Assembly (NCBI GenBank): GCA_000242815.2
Contig: AHHB01000037.1
Location: 1 to 64,000, forward strand
Source: Janthinobacterium lividum PAMC 25724
GTDB lineage: Bacteria; Pseudomonadota; Gammaproteobacteria; Burkholderiales; Burkholderiaceae_D
Length of the DNA stretch: 64,000 nucleotides
Direction: 5' to 3'
Each line of letters starts with the position of its first letter. Position 1 is the stretch's first letter. Below are positions 55,756 to 64,000 of this stretch, in pieces. The translations under genes and the position numbers were made by a program. The notes under the pieces were generated by a model. The model did no database searches, had not been told where the DNA came from, and saw nothing but the letters and a program-made list of their open reading frames with translations.

Positions 55756-56499
55756 TCAATTCATGTACATTCCGCCGTTCACGTGCAGGGTCGTGCCCGT
55801 GATATACGCCGCTTGCGGCGAGGCCAAAAAGGCCACCGCCGCTGCCACGTCTTGCGGCTTGCCCAGGCGTGACAGAGGAATTTGCGTCAACAGGGCCGCG
55901 TGCTGCTCTTCGCTCAGGGCCTTGGTCATGTCGGTATCGATGAAGCCGGGGGCGATGCAGTTCACGGTAATGTTGCGGCTGCCGATTTCGCGCGCCAGGG
56001 CGCGGCTCATGCCTTCCACGCCGGCCTTGGCGGCCGCGTAATTCATTTGCCCCGGATTGCCCGACGAGGCCACCACCGAAGTGATATTAATGATGCGCCC
56101 GGCTTTGGCTTTCATCATGCCACGCAGCACTGCGCGCGACAGGCGGCCGACGGCCGACAGGTTGGTGGAAATCACGCTATCCCACTCTTCATCCTTCATG
56201 CGCATGGCCAGCTGGTCTTGCGTGATGCCCGCATTGTTGACGAGGATAGACAGGCTGCCATAGGTTTTCTGCACTTCATCGACGACGGCCGCGCAGCGCG
56301 CCGCATCGGTCACGTTCAGAACCAGGCCCTTGCCCGCCACGCCTTCGGCGGCCAGGTAATCGGTGATGGCTTGCGCGCCACTTTCCGAGGTGGCGGTGCC
56401 AACCACGGTAGCACCGTGCTTGCCCAGTTCGGTGGCGATAGCGCGACCGATGCCGCGCGAAGCGCCCGTGACCAGCACGACTTGATTTGCTAAATTCAT
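55756..56499 (-). CDS. fabG: 3-oxoacyl-ACP reductase FabG
   Basis: The 247-aa short-chain dehydrogenase from ATG 56499 (MNLANQVVLVTGASRGIGRAIA) has the NADPH motif TGASRGIG, NNAG, catalytic Ser in ITSVVASSG, and YxxxK in NYAAAKAGVEG. It ends TTLHVNGGMYMN. It reduces 3-oxoacyl-ACP. Gap of 49 bp to fabD. Confidence 0.97.
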   Translation of the reverse strand: MNLANQVVLVTGASRGIGRAIATELGKHGATVVGTATSESGAQAITDYLAAEGVAGKGLVLNVTDAARCAAVVDEVQKTYGSLSILVNNAGITQDQLAMRMKDEEWDSVISTNLSAVGRLSRAVLRGMMKAKAGRIINITSVVASSGNPGQMNYAAAKAGVEGMSRALAREIGSRNITVNCIAPGFIDTDMTKALSEEQHAALLTQIPLSRLGKPQDVAAAVAFLASPQAAYITGTTLHVNGGMYMN

Positions 56500-56548
56500 G
56501 AGTATCCTTAAAAGCATGCGCGGCAGACAGGCTGCCGCAATCTGATGT

Positions 56549-57490
56549 TTATTTGAGCTGCGTCAAAATGCGTTCCAACGAGGCCTGGTCGACAATGGCA
56601 TCGCCCACCAGCACCGGATCGATGCGCTTGGCCAAGCCCATCAGGACCTTGCCCGGACCGCATTCGATCACTTGCGTGATGCCATCCAGAGCGACCCTTT
56701 GCATGGTTTCCACCCAGCGCACCGGGCTTGCCGCCTGGCGCACCAGCGCATCCTTGATGCCGGCGACATCGTTGACGATGGCCACGTCGACGTTGTTGAT
56801 CAGCGCGATCTGTGGCGCCGAGAACGCCAAGCCGGTCATATACTCGCGCAAACGGTCCGATGCCGGCTTCAGCAGCGACGAGTGGAACGGTGCCGAAACG
56901 GGCAGCTTCATGGCGCGCTTGGCACCCTTGGCCTTGGCCAGTTCGCAAGCGCGCTCGACCGCAGCCGTGTGGCCGGCGATGACCACTTGCGCTGGCGCAT
57001 TAAAATTGACGGGCTCGACCACCAGGGCCGGGTTTTCCGCCGCAGCTTGCGCACAGGCGGCGCGCACGTCATCATCCGACAGGCCCAGCACCACGGCCAT
57101 CGTGCCCTGCCCCACGGGCACGGCTTCCTGCATGGCTTGCGCGCGGAAACGCACGAGCGGCACCGCATCCTTGAACGAGATGACGCCGGCGGCGACCAGT
57201 GCCGAATATTCACCGAGACTATGCCCGGCCACGACCGTCGGCACGGGGCCACCCGCTGCCAGCCAGGCGCGGTAAAAAGCCACGGCTGCCGTCAGCATCA
57301 CCGGTTGTGTGTTGGTGGTCAGGTCCAACTCTTCCTTCGGACCTTCGGCGATCAGCTTGCCCAGGTCGAATTGCAGCGCGTCCGACGCTTCGGCGACGGT
57401 TTGCGCCACCACGGGGTTGCCAGCGAAACCGTCGAGCATCGCAATCGCTTGCGAGCCTTGACCGGGGAAAACAAATGCAAATTGTGTCAT
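56549..57490 (-). CDS. fabD: Malonyl-CoA:ACP transacylase FabD
   Basis: The 313-aa protein starts MTQFAFVFPGQGSQAIAMLDGF with the oxyanion-hole Q in PGQGSQ. The active Ser is in VVAGHSLGEYSALVAAG, and a conserved His follows in APFHSSLLKPA. It loads malonate on ACP. The 108-bp gap to fabH upstream holds a GGGGTCAG repeat. Confidence 0.96.
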   Translation of the reverse strand: MTQFAFVFPGQGSQAIAMLDGFAGNPVVAQTVAEASDALQFDLGKLIAEGPKEELDLTTNTQPVMLTAAVAFYRAWLAAGGPVPTVVAGHSLGEYSALVAAGVISFKDAVPLVRFRAQAMQEAVPVGQGTMAVVLGLSDDDVRAACAQAAAENPALVVEPVNFNAPAQVVIAGHTAAVERACELAKAKGAKRAMKLPVSAPFHSSLLKPASDRLREYMTGLAFSAPQIALINNVDVAIVNDVAGIKDALVRQAASPVRWVETMQRVALDGITQVIECGPGKVLMGLAKRIDPVLVGDAIVDQASLERILTQLK

Positions 57491-57539
57491 GTCGACTCCG
57501 TTTTTTTACTATTCATTCAGAGAACCAAATACAACTGCT

Positions 57540-57585
57540 GGGGTCAGTCCCTTCGGGAGCGTATTTTCCCAACGGGTCTGACCCC
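57540..57585. repeat. GGGGTCAG element, copy 2 (beta/alpha arms)
   Basis: The left arm GGGGTCAGTCCCTTCGGG and right arm CCCAACGGGTCTGACCCC frame a short centre. The left arm is the exact complement of the right arm of copy 3, and the right arm matches that of copy 1 at 17 of 18 positions. It lies between fabH and fabD. Confidence 0.85.
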
Positions 57586-57598
57586 GGTGCTGACCAGT

Positions 57599-58597
57599 TT
57601 ACATTCTTGCGAGTACCGCGCCCCAGGTAAAGCCGCCGCCCACGCCTTCCATCATGACGTTGTCGCCCTTCTTGACGCGACCGTCGCGCACGGCGATGTC
57701 GAGCGCCAGCGGAATCGAGGCCGCCGAGGTGTTGCCATGCTGGTCGACGGTGACGACCATCTTGTCCAGCGGCAAGCCGAGCTTCTTGGCCGTGCTGTTC
57801 ATGATGCGAATATTCGCCTGGTGCGGGATCAGCCAGTCGATCTGGTCCGATGTCATGTTGGCGTGGGCCAAAGCTTCGTGCGCGACCTTTTCCAGCACCG
57901 ACACGGCCAGCTTGAACACGGCCGGGCCATCCATGTACAGGAATGCGCTGCCAGCGAGCGCGCCGCCAGCCAGGCTACCGGGCACGCTGAGGATGTTCGA
58001 GTGGCGACCGTCCGCATGCAGCTTGGTGGCCAGGATGCCCGGCTCGGTGGAGGCGGTCATGACGATGGCGCCGGCGCCGTCGCCGAACAGTACGCAGGTG
58101 CCGCGGTCATCGAAATTAAGAATGCGCGAAAACACTTCGGCGCCGATCACCAGCACGTTCTTGTGCATGCCAGATTGAATAAAACTGTCGGCCGTGGCGA
58201 CTGCATACACGAAGCCGCTGCAGACGGCCTGCACATCGACGGCGGCGCAGTTGTTCGTGATGCCCAGCTTGTTTTGCACGATGCAGGCCGTGCTGGGGAA
58301 GCTGCCAAAGAAATCGGGGGTCGAACTGGCGACGATGATCAGATCCAGGTCATTACCGTTCAAGCCCGCCATTTCCAGCGCCTTCTTGGCAGCTTCCACG
58401 CCCAGGTCCGAGGAATTTTGCATTGGTGCCGCGTAATGGCGGGCCGAGATACCGCTGCGCGAGACGATCCATTCATCCGACGTTTCGATACCCTTGGCGG
58501 CGAGCTGTTCGGTCAAATCCTGGTTCGTCACGCGCCTCTCCGGCAAGTAGCTGCCGGTGCCGATAATTTTGCTGTAAGTTTTACTAAAAACAGTCAT
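57599..58597 (-). CDS. fabH: Beta-ketoacyl-ACP synthase III FabH
   Basis: The 332-aa enzyme starts the first condensation of acetyl-CoA with malonyl-ACP. It reads [21 protein letters not shown] at the N-terminus, has the active Cys in [15 protein letters not shown], His in [13 protein letters not shown] and Asn in [15 protein letters not shown], ending [13 protein letters not shown]. Situated 15 bp after plsX. Confidence 0.97.
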   Translation of the reverse strand: MTVFSKTYSKIIGTGSYLPERRVTNQDLTEQLAAKGIETSDEWIVSRSGISARHYAAPMQNSSDLGVEAAKKALEMAGLNGNDLDLIIVASSTPDFFGSFPSTACIVQNKLGITNNCAAVDVQAVCSGFVYAVATADSFIQSGMHKNVLVIGAEVFSRILNFDDRGTCVLFGDGAGAIVMTASTEPGILATKLHADGRHSNILSVPGSLAGGALAGSAFLYMDGPAVFKLAVSVLEKVAHEALAHANMTSDQIDWLIPHQANIRIMNSTAKKLGLPLDKMVVTVDQHGNTSAASIPLALDIAVRDGRVKKGDNVMMEGVGGGFTWGAVLARM

Positions 58598-58612
58598 GCA
58601 AGTACCCGTCCA

Positions 58613-59680
58613 CTAAATGGTAGAGCTTGTTGAAGTAGGTTCGTCCGGTACTGGCGTGCGCGGCATCAGCTCGGCGATCATACTGGCCAAGTGCGCTTGC
58701 ACGTCATTTTTTGCCGCATCAAAGGCACGCCGCAAGGCCCATTCAAACGAATAGGCATCGGCGCTGCCATGACTCTTGAAGACCAGGCCACGCAAGCCCA
58801 GCAGGCTGGCGCCGTTGTAACGCGAAGGATTCAGGCGGTTACCGATGGCTTGCAAGGCGCCGCGCGCGATCAGCGCGCCCAGCATGGTGATCGGATTGCG
58901 CTTGAATTCTGACGTGAGCACGTCCTTCATGAAACGCGCCAGGCCTTCGATAGCTTTCAGGGTGACATTGCCGACAAAACCGTCGCAGACGACGATATCG
59001 GTCGTGCCCTTGAAGATATCATTGCCTTCCACGTTGCCGTAGAAGTTCAGTGCGCCACGCTCGTGGTCGGCCTGCAGCAACTTCGAGGTCAGTTTCACCA
59101 CTTCATTGCCCTTGATATCTTCCGTGCCCACGTTCAGCAATCCGATCGTCGGACGTGCGATGCCTTCCATGGCGGACACCAGCACGGAACCCATGATGGC
59201 GAACTGATGCAAGTGATGCGGTTCGCAATCGACATTGGCACCCAGATCGAGCATGTAGGTCGGGCCGTTCTTTTGATTCGGCAAGATGCTGCAGATGGCC
59301 GGGCGGTCGACGCCGGACATGGTTTTCAATACATAGCGCGACACGGCCATCAGGGCTGCCGTATTACCGGCGGAAACGGAGGCTTGCGCCGCGCCGCTCT
59401 TGACCTGTTCGATGGCCACGCGCATGGAGGAATCCTTCTTGCGGCGCAGGGCCACTTCCAGGGGATCGTCCATGGTAACTTGTTCGGAGGCATGCAAGAC
59501 CGACAGGCGCGGGTGCGTGTCAGCTTTATGTTTCTTCAGTTCGGCACGGATCACATCTTCCAATCCAACCAGGATCAGTTCTGCTTCAGGCTCATGTTTT
59601 ACGAAGGAAATTGCTGCAGGGATAGTGACTGAGGGACCATGATCTCCGCCCATGCAGTCGATAGAAATTTTGATTGTCAT
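58613..59680 (-). CDS. plsX: Phosphate acyltransferase PlsX
   Basis: The 355-aa protein from ATG 59680 ([23 protein letters not shown]) makes acyl-phosphate from acyl-ACP for phospholipid synthesis. Motifs: [47 protein letters not shown] and the late [23 protein letters not shown] 36-base upstream extension of the frame is not needed. Confidence 0.96.
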   Translation of the reverse strand: MTIKISIDCMGGDHGPSVTIPAAISFVKHEPEAELILVGLEDVIRAELKKHKADTHPRLSVLHASEQVTMDDPLEVALRRKKDSSMRVAIEQVKSGAAQASVSAGNTAALMAVSRYVLKTMSGVDRPAICSILPNQKNGPTYMLDLGANVDCEPHHLHQFAIMGSVLVSAMEGIARPTIGLLNVGTEDIKGNEVVKLTSKLLQADHERGALNFYGNVEGNDIFKGTTDIVVCDGFVGNVTLKAIEGLARFMKDVLTSEFKRNPITMLGALIARGALQAIGNRLNPSRYNGASLLGLRGLVFKSHGSADAYSFEWALRRAFDAAKNDVQAHLASMIAELMPRTPVPDEPTSTSSTI

Positions 59681-59890
59681 TTGTGTTGATTCAATACCGC
59701 TGCGGGCGTGCGGCAAGATGTGAATCGGACTGGAGCATATTCAGGGCGTAGCACGTCATGCACGGACCTGGACAGCGTGATTCAAAATGACGGGTGTGCA
59801 AGATGAATTGCAGCCGATAAAAAAGAAGAAGCGGCGCCACGCCGAATAACCACGCAACACCGCTTTCATCTTACCCAACAAAAACGTCGA

Positions 59891-60073
59891 TTACTCGTCG
59901 TTTTTGGTCTTCAACACTTTACGGCCACGATAGAAGCCGTTAGGGCTGATATGGTGACGCAGGTGTGTTTCGCCGGTAACTGGCTCGACGCTCAATTGCG
60001 GCGCGACCAGGAAGTCGTGCGAACGGTGCATGCCGCGCTTGGAAGGGGTTTTCTTGTTCTGTTGAACTGCCAT
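59891..60073 (-). CDS. rpmF: Ribosomal protein bL32 (RpmF)
   Basis: The 60-aa basic protein [22 protein letters not shown] is the bL32 start, with the C-terminal [19 protein letters not shown]. It lacks the zinc cysteines found in some bL32. Placed between yceD and plsX, as in most Proteobacteria. Confidence 0.97.
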   Translation of the reverse strand: MAVQQNKKTPSKRGMHRSHDFLVAPQLSVEPVTGETHLRHHISPNGFYRGRKVLKTKNDE

Positions 60074-60326
60074 GATGACTCCTAATACATAAGTTCTAAA
60101 ATTTTAGCACAATCGATTGGCAAATACCTGCGAATCGAGTATCCCAGCGGCAAAGACTACCCGAAAATAGTCCGGACCGACATCGTTTATTACAATTACA
60201 TTTCACTACACTTGCCATACTCGATTACAACACGCGTTTGACACGTTCTTTACTAGAAAAGCAGCAAAAACTGTCGCGCCACCTGCTCGCTACGGCTTTT
60301 GAGGCTCTCTACAAATCATTCCTACT

Positions 60327-60824
60327 TTATTCTGGCTTCAAGTCTTTCAGGGCCGCAAACGGCGACTTCTTTTCATTCTTGAGAGCATCGAGCTGCGACG
60401 TATCTGGGCAGACCTCATGTTTGGGCACCTGCGGCAGGGCCAGCAAGGCTTCATCTTCGAGCAGTGCCGCTGCATCCATGTTGCGGCTACCGACGATCAC
60501 GTCGATCGTTTCATCGTTGATGATTTCTTCGATCTCGTCCGCGTGTTCGTCATCCTTGCCCAGCATCAGCGTGGTTGTTGAATCAATTGCGTAAGCATAC
60601 GGAGTCAGGCAGCGCTGGCAAACCAGCTGAACGGTGCCGTTGACCGACAAGGTCAGTTGTGGGTAGCCCAGCTTGCTGGTGCCGCCAACGATCTTCCAGG
60701 CGATCTCGCCGGAAGCATCTGCACAATCCTTGGTCAACCGGGTCATTTCAGCGACAGCAGTTACACCCTCGCGGCTCCCGCTGATACGACAAAAATCAAA
60801 GGCGTCGATCACAAAAGCATTCAT
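60327..60824 (-). CDS. yceD: YceD/DUF177 family protein, 23S rRNA accumulation protein
   Basis: From ATG 60824 (MNAFVIDAFDFCRISGSREG) the 165-aa protein has VQLVCQRCLTPYAYAIDSTTTL, a CxxC site typical of DUF177, an acidic middle, and the C-terminal FAALKDLKP. Family members affect 23S rRNA amount. The first gene of the rpmF-plsX-fab run; a 253-bp gap to rpmF holds no visible gene and may carry a second promoter. The longer frame upstream overlaps maf's promoter and is not used. Confidence 0.9.
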   Translation of the reverse strand: MNAFVIDAFDFCRISGSREGVTAVAEMTRLTKDCADASGEIAWKIVGGTSKLGYPQLTLSVNGTVQLVCQRCLTPYAYAIDSTTTLMLGKDDEHADEIEEIINDETIDVIVGSRNMDAAALLEDEALLALPQVPKHEVCPDTSQLDALKNEKKSPFAALKDLKPE

Positions 60825-61092
60825 TGGTAGAAAATTTCCCCGGAAAACCTGCGATAATAACAGGGTTTTCAGCACCGAGTCAAAGCCTACGCACGTTTTT
60901 TGACGACTCGATTGCCGTATTTGTGACAAAATCAGTGATGAACTCGGCGGTAAGCCCTGTTGCAAACTCATCAACATGATTAACACCGTCATGCCGCATG
61001 GGGCTTCAGTGATGAGTCCTAAGCCCTGGAATTTGCGTGACATTCCACTGACATCGACCAAGGCGGCCATGCCGGCCGCCATCTAACACCGA

Positions 61093-61701
61093 ATGATACC
61101 AACTTCCACCCCATTGCGCTTGATTCTTGCATCGAGTTCAGCCTACCGCAAGGAACTGCTGCAACGCCTGCGCCTGCCTTTCGAGGTCGCCGTGCCCGAT
61201 CTCGACGAAAGTGCCCTGCCCGGCGAAAGCCCCAGCGCCACGGCCCTGCGCCTGGCCCAAGCCAAGGCACAGGCCGTGCTCGAGCGCTACCCTGGCAGCG
61301 TCGTCATAGGCTCCGACCAGGTCGCCACCCTGGATGACGCGCAGATCGGCAAGCCGGGCAATCACGCCTGCGCCTTGCAGCAGCTACAAACCATGCGCGG
61401 GCGCCAGACCGTATTCCATACGGCCCTGTGCCTGCTCGACGGGCGCCACTCGCCCGCCGTAGCGCAAGTGGAAGATATTCAAACCATCGTTACCGTGCGC
61501 GACTTGTCCGACGCCGAACTGGACGCCTACCTGCGCATCGAGCAACCGTATGATTGCGCCGGCAGCGCCAAGAACGAAGGCTTGGGCATCGCCCTGCTCG
61601 AACGCATCGACAGCGTCGACCCCACCGCCCTCACCGGCTTGCCGCTGATCGCCCTGACGGGCATGCTGCGCAAGGCGGGCGTGACGTTTTTTAAAATTTA
61701 A
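61093..61701 (+). CDS. Maf family nucleoside triphosphate pyrophosphatase (YceF type)
   Basis: The 202-aa protein starts MIPTSTPLRLILASSSAYRKELLQRLRLPF, with the Maf motif SSSxxRxxLL, VIGSDQVATLDD for catalysis, and DCAGSAKNEGLGIALLERID. The features agree with the YceF (m7GTP) subgroup. Divergent from yceD. Confidence 0.92.
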   Translation: MIPTSTPLRLILASSSAYRKELLQRLRLPFEVAVPDLDESALPGESPSATALRLAQAKAQAVLERYPGSVVIGSDQVATLDDAQIGKPGNHACALQQLQTMRGRQTVFHTALCLLDGRHSPAVAQVEDIQTIVTVRDLSDAELDAYLRIEQPYDCAGSAKNEGLGIALLERIDSVDPTALTGLPLIALTGMLRKAGVTFFKI

Positions 61702-61722
61702 ATACCCCTAACGACAACATCT

Positions 61723-61788
61723 GGGGTCAGACCCGACGGGGGAGTGCGTTCCAGTGGAGCGCACTCCGATCCCGAAGGGACTGACCCC
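61723..61788. repeat. GGGGTCAG element, copy 3 (alpha/beta arms)
   Basis: The left arm GGGGTCAGACCCGACGGG is identical to copy 1; the right arm CCCGAAGGGACTGACCCC is the exact complement of the left arm of copy 2. An inner hairpin GGAGTGCG/CGCACTCC fills the centre. It lies between maf and the methyltransferase gene. Confidence 0.85.
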
Positions 61789-61809
61789 GGCCAATACAAA
61801 GCTAACAAT

Positions 61810-62559
61810 ATGACCGGCACCCTGTACCTGATCCCCAACCACCTTGGCCTGTCCGAAGGCGCAATCGATCCACTGAGCCGCCTCATTCCAGAGCAAGTGC
61901 AGCACATCACTTCGCAGCTCGATTATTTCGTCGCAGAAAACGCCAAGACGGCGCGCGCCTTCCTGAAATTGATCGGCAACCAGCATCCGCTGGCCAAGCC
62001 CTTGCAGGACATAACGATTTCCGAACTCAACGTCAATACGCCTGTGCAAGCACTGGCCAGCTTGCTGGCCCCCTTGCTGGCGGGACGCGATGCGGGTCTC
62101 GTGTCAGAAGCGGGCGTGCCAGCCGTGGCCGACCCCGGCGCCGACCTGGTGCGCCTGGCGCATCAGCACGGCATTAAAGTACGCCCGCTGGTAGGCCCGT
62201 CATCGATCCTGCTGGCTGTGATGGCCAGCGGCTTGAACGGCCAGAGTTTCGCCTTCAACGGCTACCTGCCCACCGATGCATCGCTGCGGGCCAAGCGCAT
62301 CAAGGAACTGGAAGTGCGTTCGCGCACGGAAAAGCAGACCCAACTTTTCATCGAAACGCCCTACCGCAACGCCGCCATGCTCGAAGCGCTGGTGGCGCAA
62401 TGCGCGCCGTCCACGCTGATCTGCGTCGCCACCGACCTGAGCCTGGACACGGAAAACGTGCAAACGTGGAATGGCGGGCAGTGGAAGAAACAATTGACCG
62501 CCGGCAAGGCACCCGACTTCCACAAGAAACCGACCGTGTTCTTGTTGTTGGGACAGTAA
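61810..62559 (+). CDS. SAM-dependent methyltransferase, tetrapyrrole-methylase (RsmI-like) fold
   Basis: From ATG 61810 (MTGTLYLIPNHLGLSEGAID) the 249-aa protein carries LVSEAGVPAVADPGADLVRLAHQHGIKVRPLVGPSSILLAVMASGLNGQ, the RsmI-like SAM pocket. FIETPYRNAAMLEAL also fits that family. It has low similarity to true RsmI at the start, so it is best called an RsmI-related protein of unknown target. The frame extends upstream only through the repeat. Confidence 0.82.
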   Translation: MTGTLYLIPNHLGLSEGAIDPLSRLIPEQVQHITSQLDYFVAENAKTARAFLKLIGNQHPLAKPLQDITISELNVNTPVQALASLLAPLLAGRDAGLVSEAGVPAVADPGADLVRLAHQHGIKVRPLVGPSSILLAVMASGLNGQSFAFNGYLPTDASLRAKRIKELEVRSRTEKQTQLFIETPYRNAAMLEALVAQCAPSTLICVATDLSLDTENVQTWNGGQWKKQLTAGKAPDFHKKPTVFLLLGQ

Positions 62560-62564
62560 ACGAC

Positions 62565-62595
62565 AAACGCCACGAACATATTTGCCGTGGCGTTT
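62565..62595. terminator. Hairpin behind the methyltransferase gene
   Basis: AAACGCCACG (62565-62574) pairs with CGTGGCGTTT (62586-62595), 5 bp after the stop. The T-run is short and broken. Confidence 0.65.
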
Positions 62596-62623
62596 ACTTT
62601 GTTCAACTACGATAGTTACGACA

Positions 62624-62735
62624 CCTGACAAAACCGTAGCGAGCGGAAGGGAGAGGTGGCTAAGAAGCGCAACCGTACTCTAGTACGGTGAGCATCGCAG
62701 GCCGCCTATACCGACGCGCAGTAGGTTTGGTCAGG
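62624..62735. repeat. Fold-back dispersed repeat, copy B
   Basis: Begins CCTGACAAAACCGTAGCGAG and ends GGTTTGGTCAGG, which is the complement of its own first 12 bases with one mismatch. The internal hairpin is CCGTAC-tcta-GTACGG (62673-62688). It shares its conserved blocks with copy A at 21045-21172 and ends 5 bp before the rlmJ stop codon. Confidence 0.82.
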
Positions 62736-62740
62736 CGTCC

Positions 62741-63658
62741 TCAGACTCGACGTGTGCCGGTATTTTTCTGACCGCCCTTGCCCGTTTCCAATACAAACTT
62801 CGCGCCATCGTCGCGGCCCAGCACCTTGACCAGGTAAGGCATGACTTCGCGCAACATCGGCTCGAGCGTGTACGGCGGGTTCAAAATGAACATGCCGCTG
62901 CTGTGCAAGCCGAAACCATCCGGCGACGGCGTGTTGACCGTCAAGGTCACGTGCAGCCAGTCCGAGCTAGGCAATTGCTTGAGCTTATCGGCAAACTGGC
63001 GCGACTCCATGCGCTGCAGCACTGGATACCAGACGGCGTAGATGCCCGACGGGAAGCGCACCAGGGCGTCGGCCAAGGTGTCCTTGACCTTGCGGTAATC
63101 CATCTTGTCTTCGTATGGCGGGTCGATCAACACCAGCGCGCGGCGCGACGGCGGCGGCAACAGCGCTTTCAGGCTCTGGAAGCCGTCGGCCTTGGTAATC
63201 AGCACGCGCTTGCCGCGCACGCTAGGACGCTCGCCCTGGGCCAGCGCATGCGCCTCGACCTTGCGGAAGTTGTCAGCCAGAATTTTCGCGTCAGCTGGAT
63301 GCAGCTCAAACAGGCGCAAACGGTCTTGCTCGCGGCTGACCTTGTCAGCGCAGTAAGGTGAACCCGGGTAATAGCGCATCTTGCCGCTCGGATTCATTTC
63401 CTTGATCAGCTTCATGTACTCGGCCAGCGAGGCCGGCAAGTCCTTGCGATCCCACAGGGGCGCGATGCCCGTTTCATACTCGGCATTTTTCGAGGCATAG
63501 CCACCGTCGAGCGCATACACGCCCGCGCCGGAGTGGGTATCGATATAACTATAGGCGGTATCTTTTTGATTCAGATATTGCAACAACTGAATCTGCACAT
63601 AATGCTTCAACACATCGGCGTGATTACCCGCGTGAAAGGCGTGGCGGTAACTCAACAT
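62741..63658 (-). CDS. rlmJ: 23S rRNA (adenine(2030)-N6)-methyltransferase RlmJ
   Basis: ATG 63658 gives MLSYRHAFHAGNHADVLKHYV, the exact RlmJ-type start. The 305-aa enzyme has the SAM site DTHSGAGVY and the catalytic DPPYEDK, and SGMFILNPPY near the C-terminus. A longer upstream frame to 63790 lacks homology. It methylates A2030 of 23S rRNA. Confidence 0.95.
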   Translation of the reverse strand: MLSYRHAFHAGNHADVLKHYVQIQLLQYLNQKDTAYSYIDTHSGAGVYALDGGYASKNAEYETGIAPLWDRKDLPASLAEYMKLIKEMNPSGKMRYYPGSPYCADKVSREQDRLRLFELHPADAKILADNFRKVEAHALAQGERPSVRGKRVLITKADGFQSLKALLPPPSRRALVLIDPPYEDKMDYRKVKDTLADALVRFPSGIYAVWYPVLQRMESRQFADKLKQLPSSDWLHVTLTVNTPSPDGFGLHSSGMFILNPPYTLEPMLREVMPYLVKVLGRDDGAKFVLETGKGGQKNTGTRRV

Positions 63659-63938
63659 AAGCTGGCTAATTCCATAATAAAAATAAACAAAGGCGGGGCT
63701 GCGCTGACACCGGGCGGGGCATGAAAACAGACTGGAGGAGTCAGGCTGCGGGGCCAGGAAACAGCATGGACCAGCGTAATCAGCGCGCATTTACCAGCAT
63801 TATCCACCAGAAAGGCCTGTTACATCAAAAAACACAGCGAAACAAGCGCATGCATTCTCAAGACCAAGGGAGTCGGGCGCGGTAGAATACGCGCCTCGGG
63901 CACCCCGCGCCCATCAGCCTACTAATATAGACACTGCC

Positions 63939-64000
63939 ATGCACAGCCTGACCCTCACGACCGATAACCGCGCCGACGTCGCGGCAGCCCTGGCCGGCCC
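63939..64000 (+). CDS. Start of a further gene, 3' truncated by window edge
   Basis: ATG 63939 opens a frame reading MHSLTLTTDNRADVAAALAG up to the window end. Only 20 residues are visible, too few to name a family. A TAGAAT-like -10 occurs near 63882. It is divergent from rlmJ. Confidence 0.5.
   Translation, partial: MHSLTLTTDNRADVAAALAG

Noticed and set aside
56672-58633. 653-codon plus-strand frame across fabD and fabH
   Set aside because: Antisense to fabD/fabH, whose catalytic motifs are intact.

Overview
This window reads as a chromosomal segment of a betaproteobacterium of the Oxalobacteraceae (Janthinobacterium/Massilia/Duganella type). This is an inference from gene order and protein style: rpoE-rseA-mucD-lepA-lepB-rnc-era-recO-pdxJ-acpS, yceD-rpmF-plsX-fabHDG-acpP-fabF and uvrC-pgsA-tRNA-Gly-tRNA-Cys, high GC, and Oxalobacteraceae-like intergenic palindromes. 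No prophage, integron, CRISPR array or intact insertion sequence was found.

Layout. 1-3450: end of a response regulator, a DnaA-box-like cluster, a small orphan gene, a pair of short chromate transporters and a DUF4349 lipoprotein. 3811-9064: a tight operon of a DUF2760 protein and two divergent Hsp70 ATPases, a little-studied chaperone module. 9235-11697: a CHASE2 membrane protein and a YceI protein. 11961-18437: a Fur-controlled heme-uptake island with cell-surface signalling (FecI-type sigma factor, FecR-type regulator, TonB receptor with an STN domain, heme oxygenase) that ends in an unusual DUF454-TonB fusion. 18623-20951: metNIQ methionine importer. 21175-22886: frameshifted ompW with a perfect FNR-type box, a second Fur-like regulator with its own Fur box, and a MerR relic. 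23001-26023: a Sia-type phosphorylation switch feeding a diguanylate cyclase, with a CBS-type phosphatase in place of the membrane SiaA.

26917-36282 is a complete selenocysteine island, all on the minus strand: fdnG (in-frame UGA at Sec197 plus a SECIS hairpin), fdnH, fdnI, fdhE, selA, selB and the tRNA-Sec gene. It is likely a self-contained unit for a respiratory formate dehydrogenase. 37137-39359 carries a chemoreceptor and an orphan gene. 39627-41156 has five near-identical tRNA-Gly(GCC) genes plus tRNA-Cys behind pgsA. 41345-53277 is the housekeeping run uvrC to rpoE, with an apparent frameshift in uvrC and a short, apparently soluble RseA without RseB. 54058-60824 is the fatty-acid/phospholipid operon, followed by maf, a tetrapyrrole-methylase-type methyltransferase, rlmJ and the start of one more gene.

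Two repeat families stand out. One is a fold-back element of about 110-125 bp in two copies, with a compensatory base-pair change, each copy abutting the stop codon of a gene. The other is a modular palindrome with GGGGTCAG ends in three copies that reuse two arm types.
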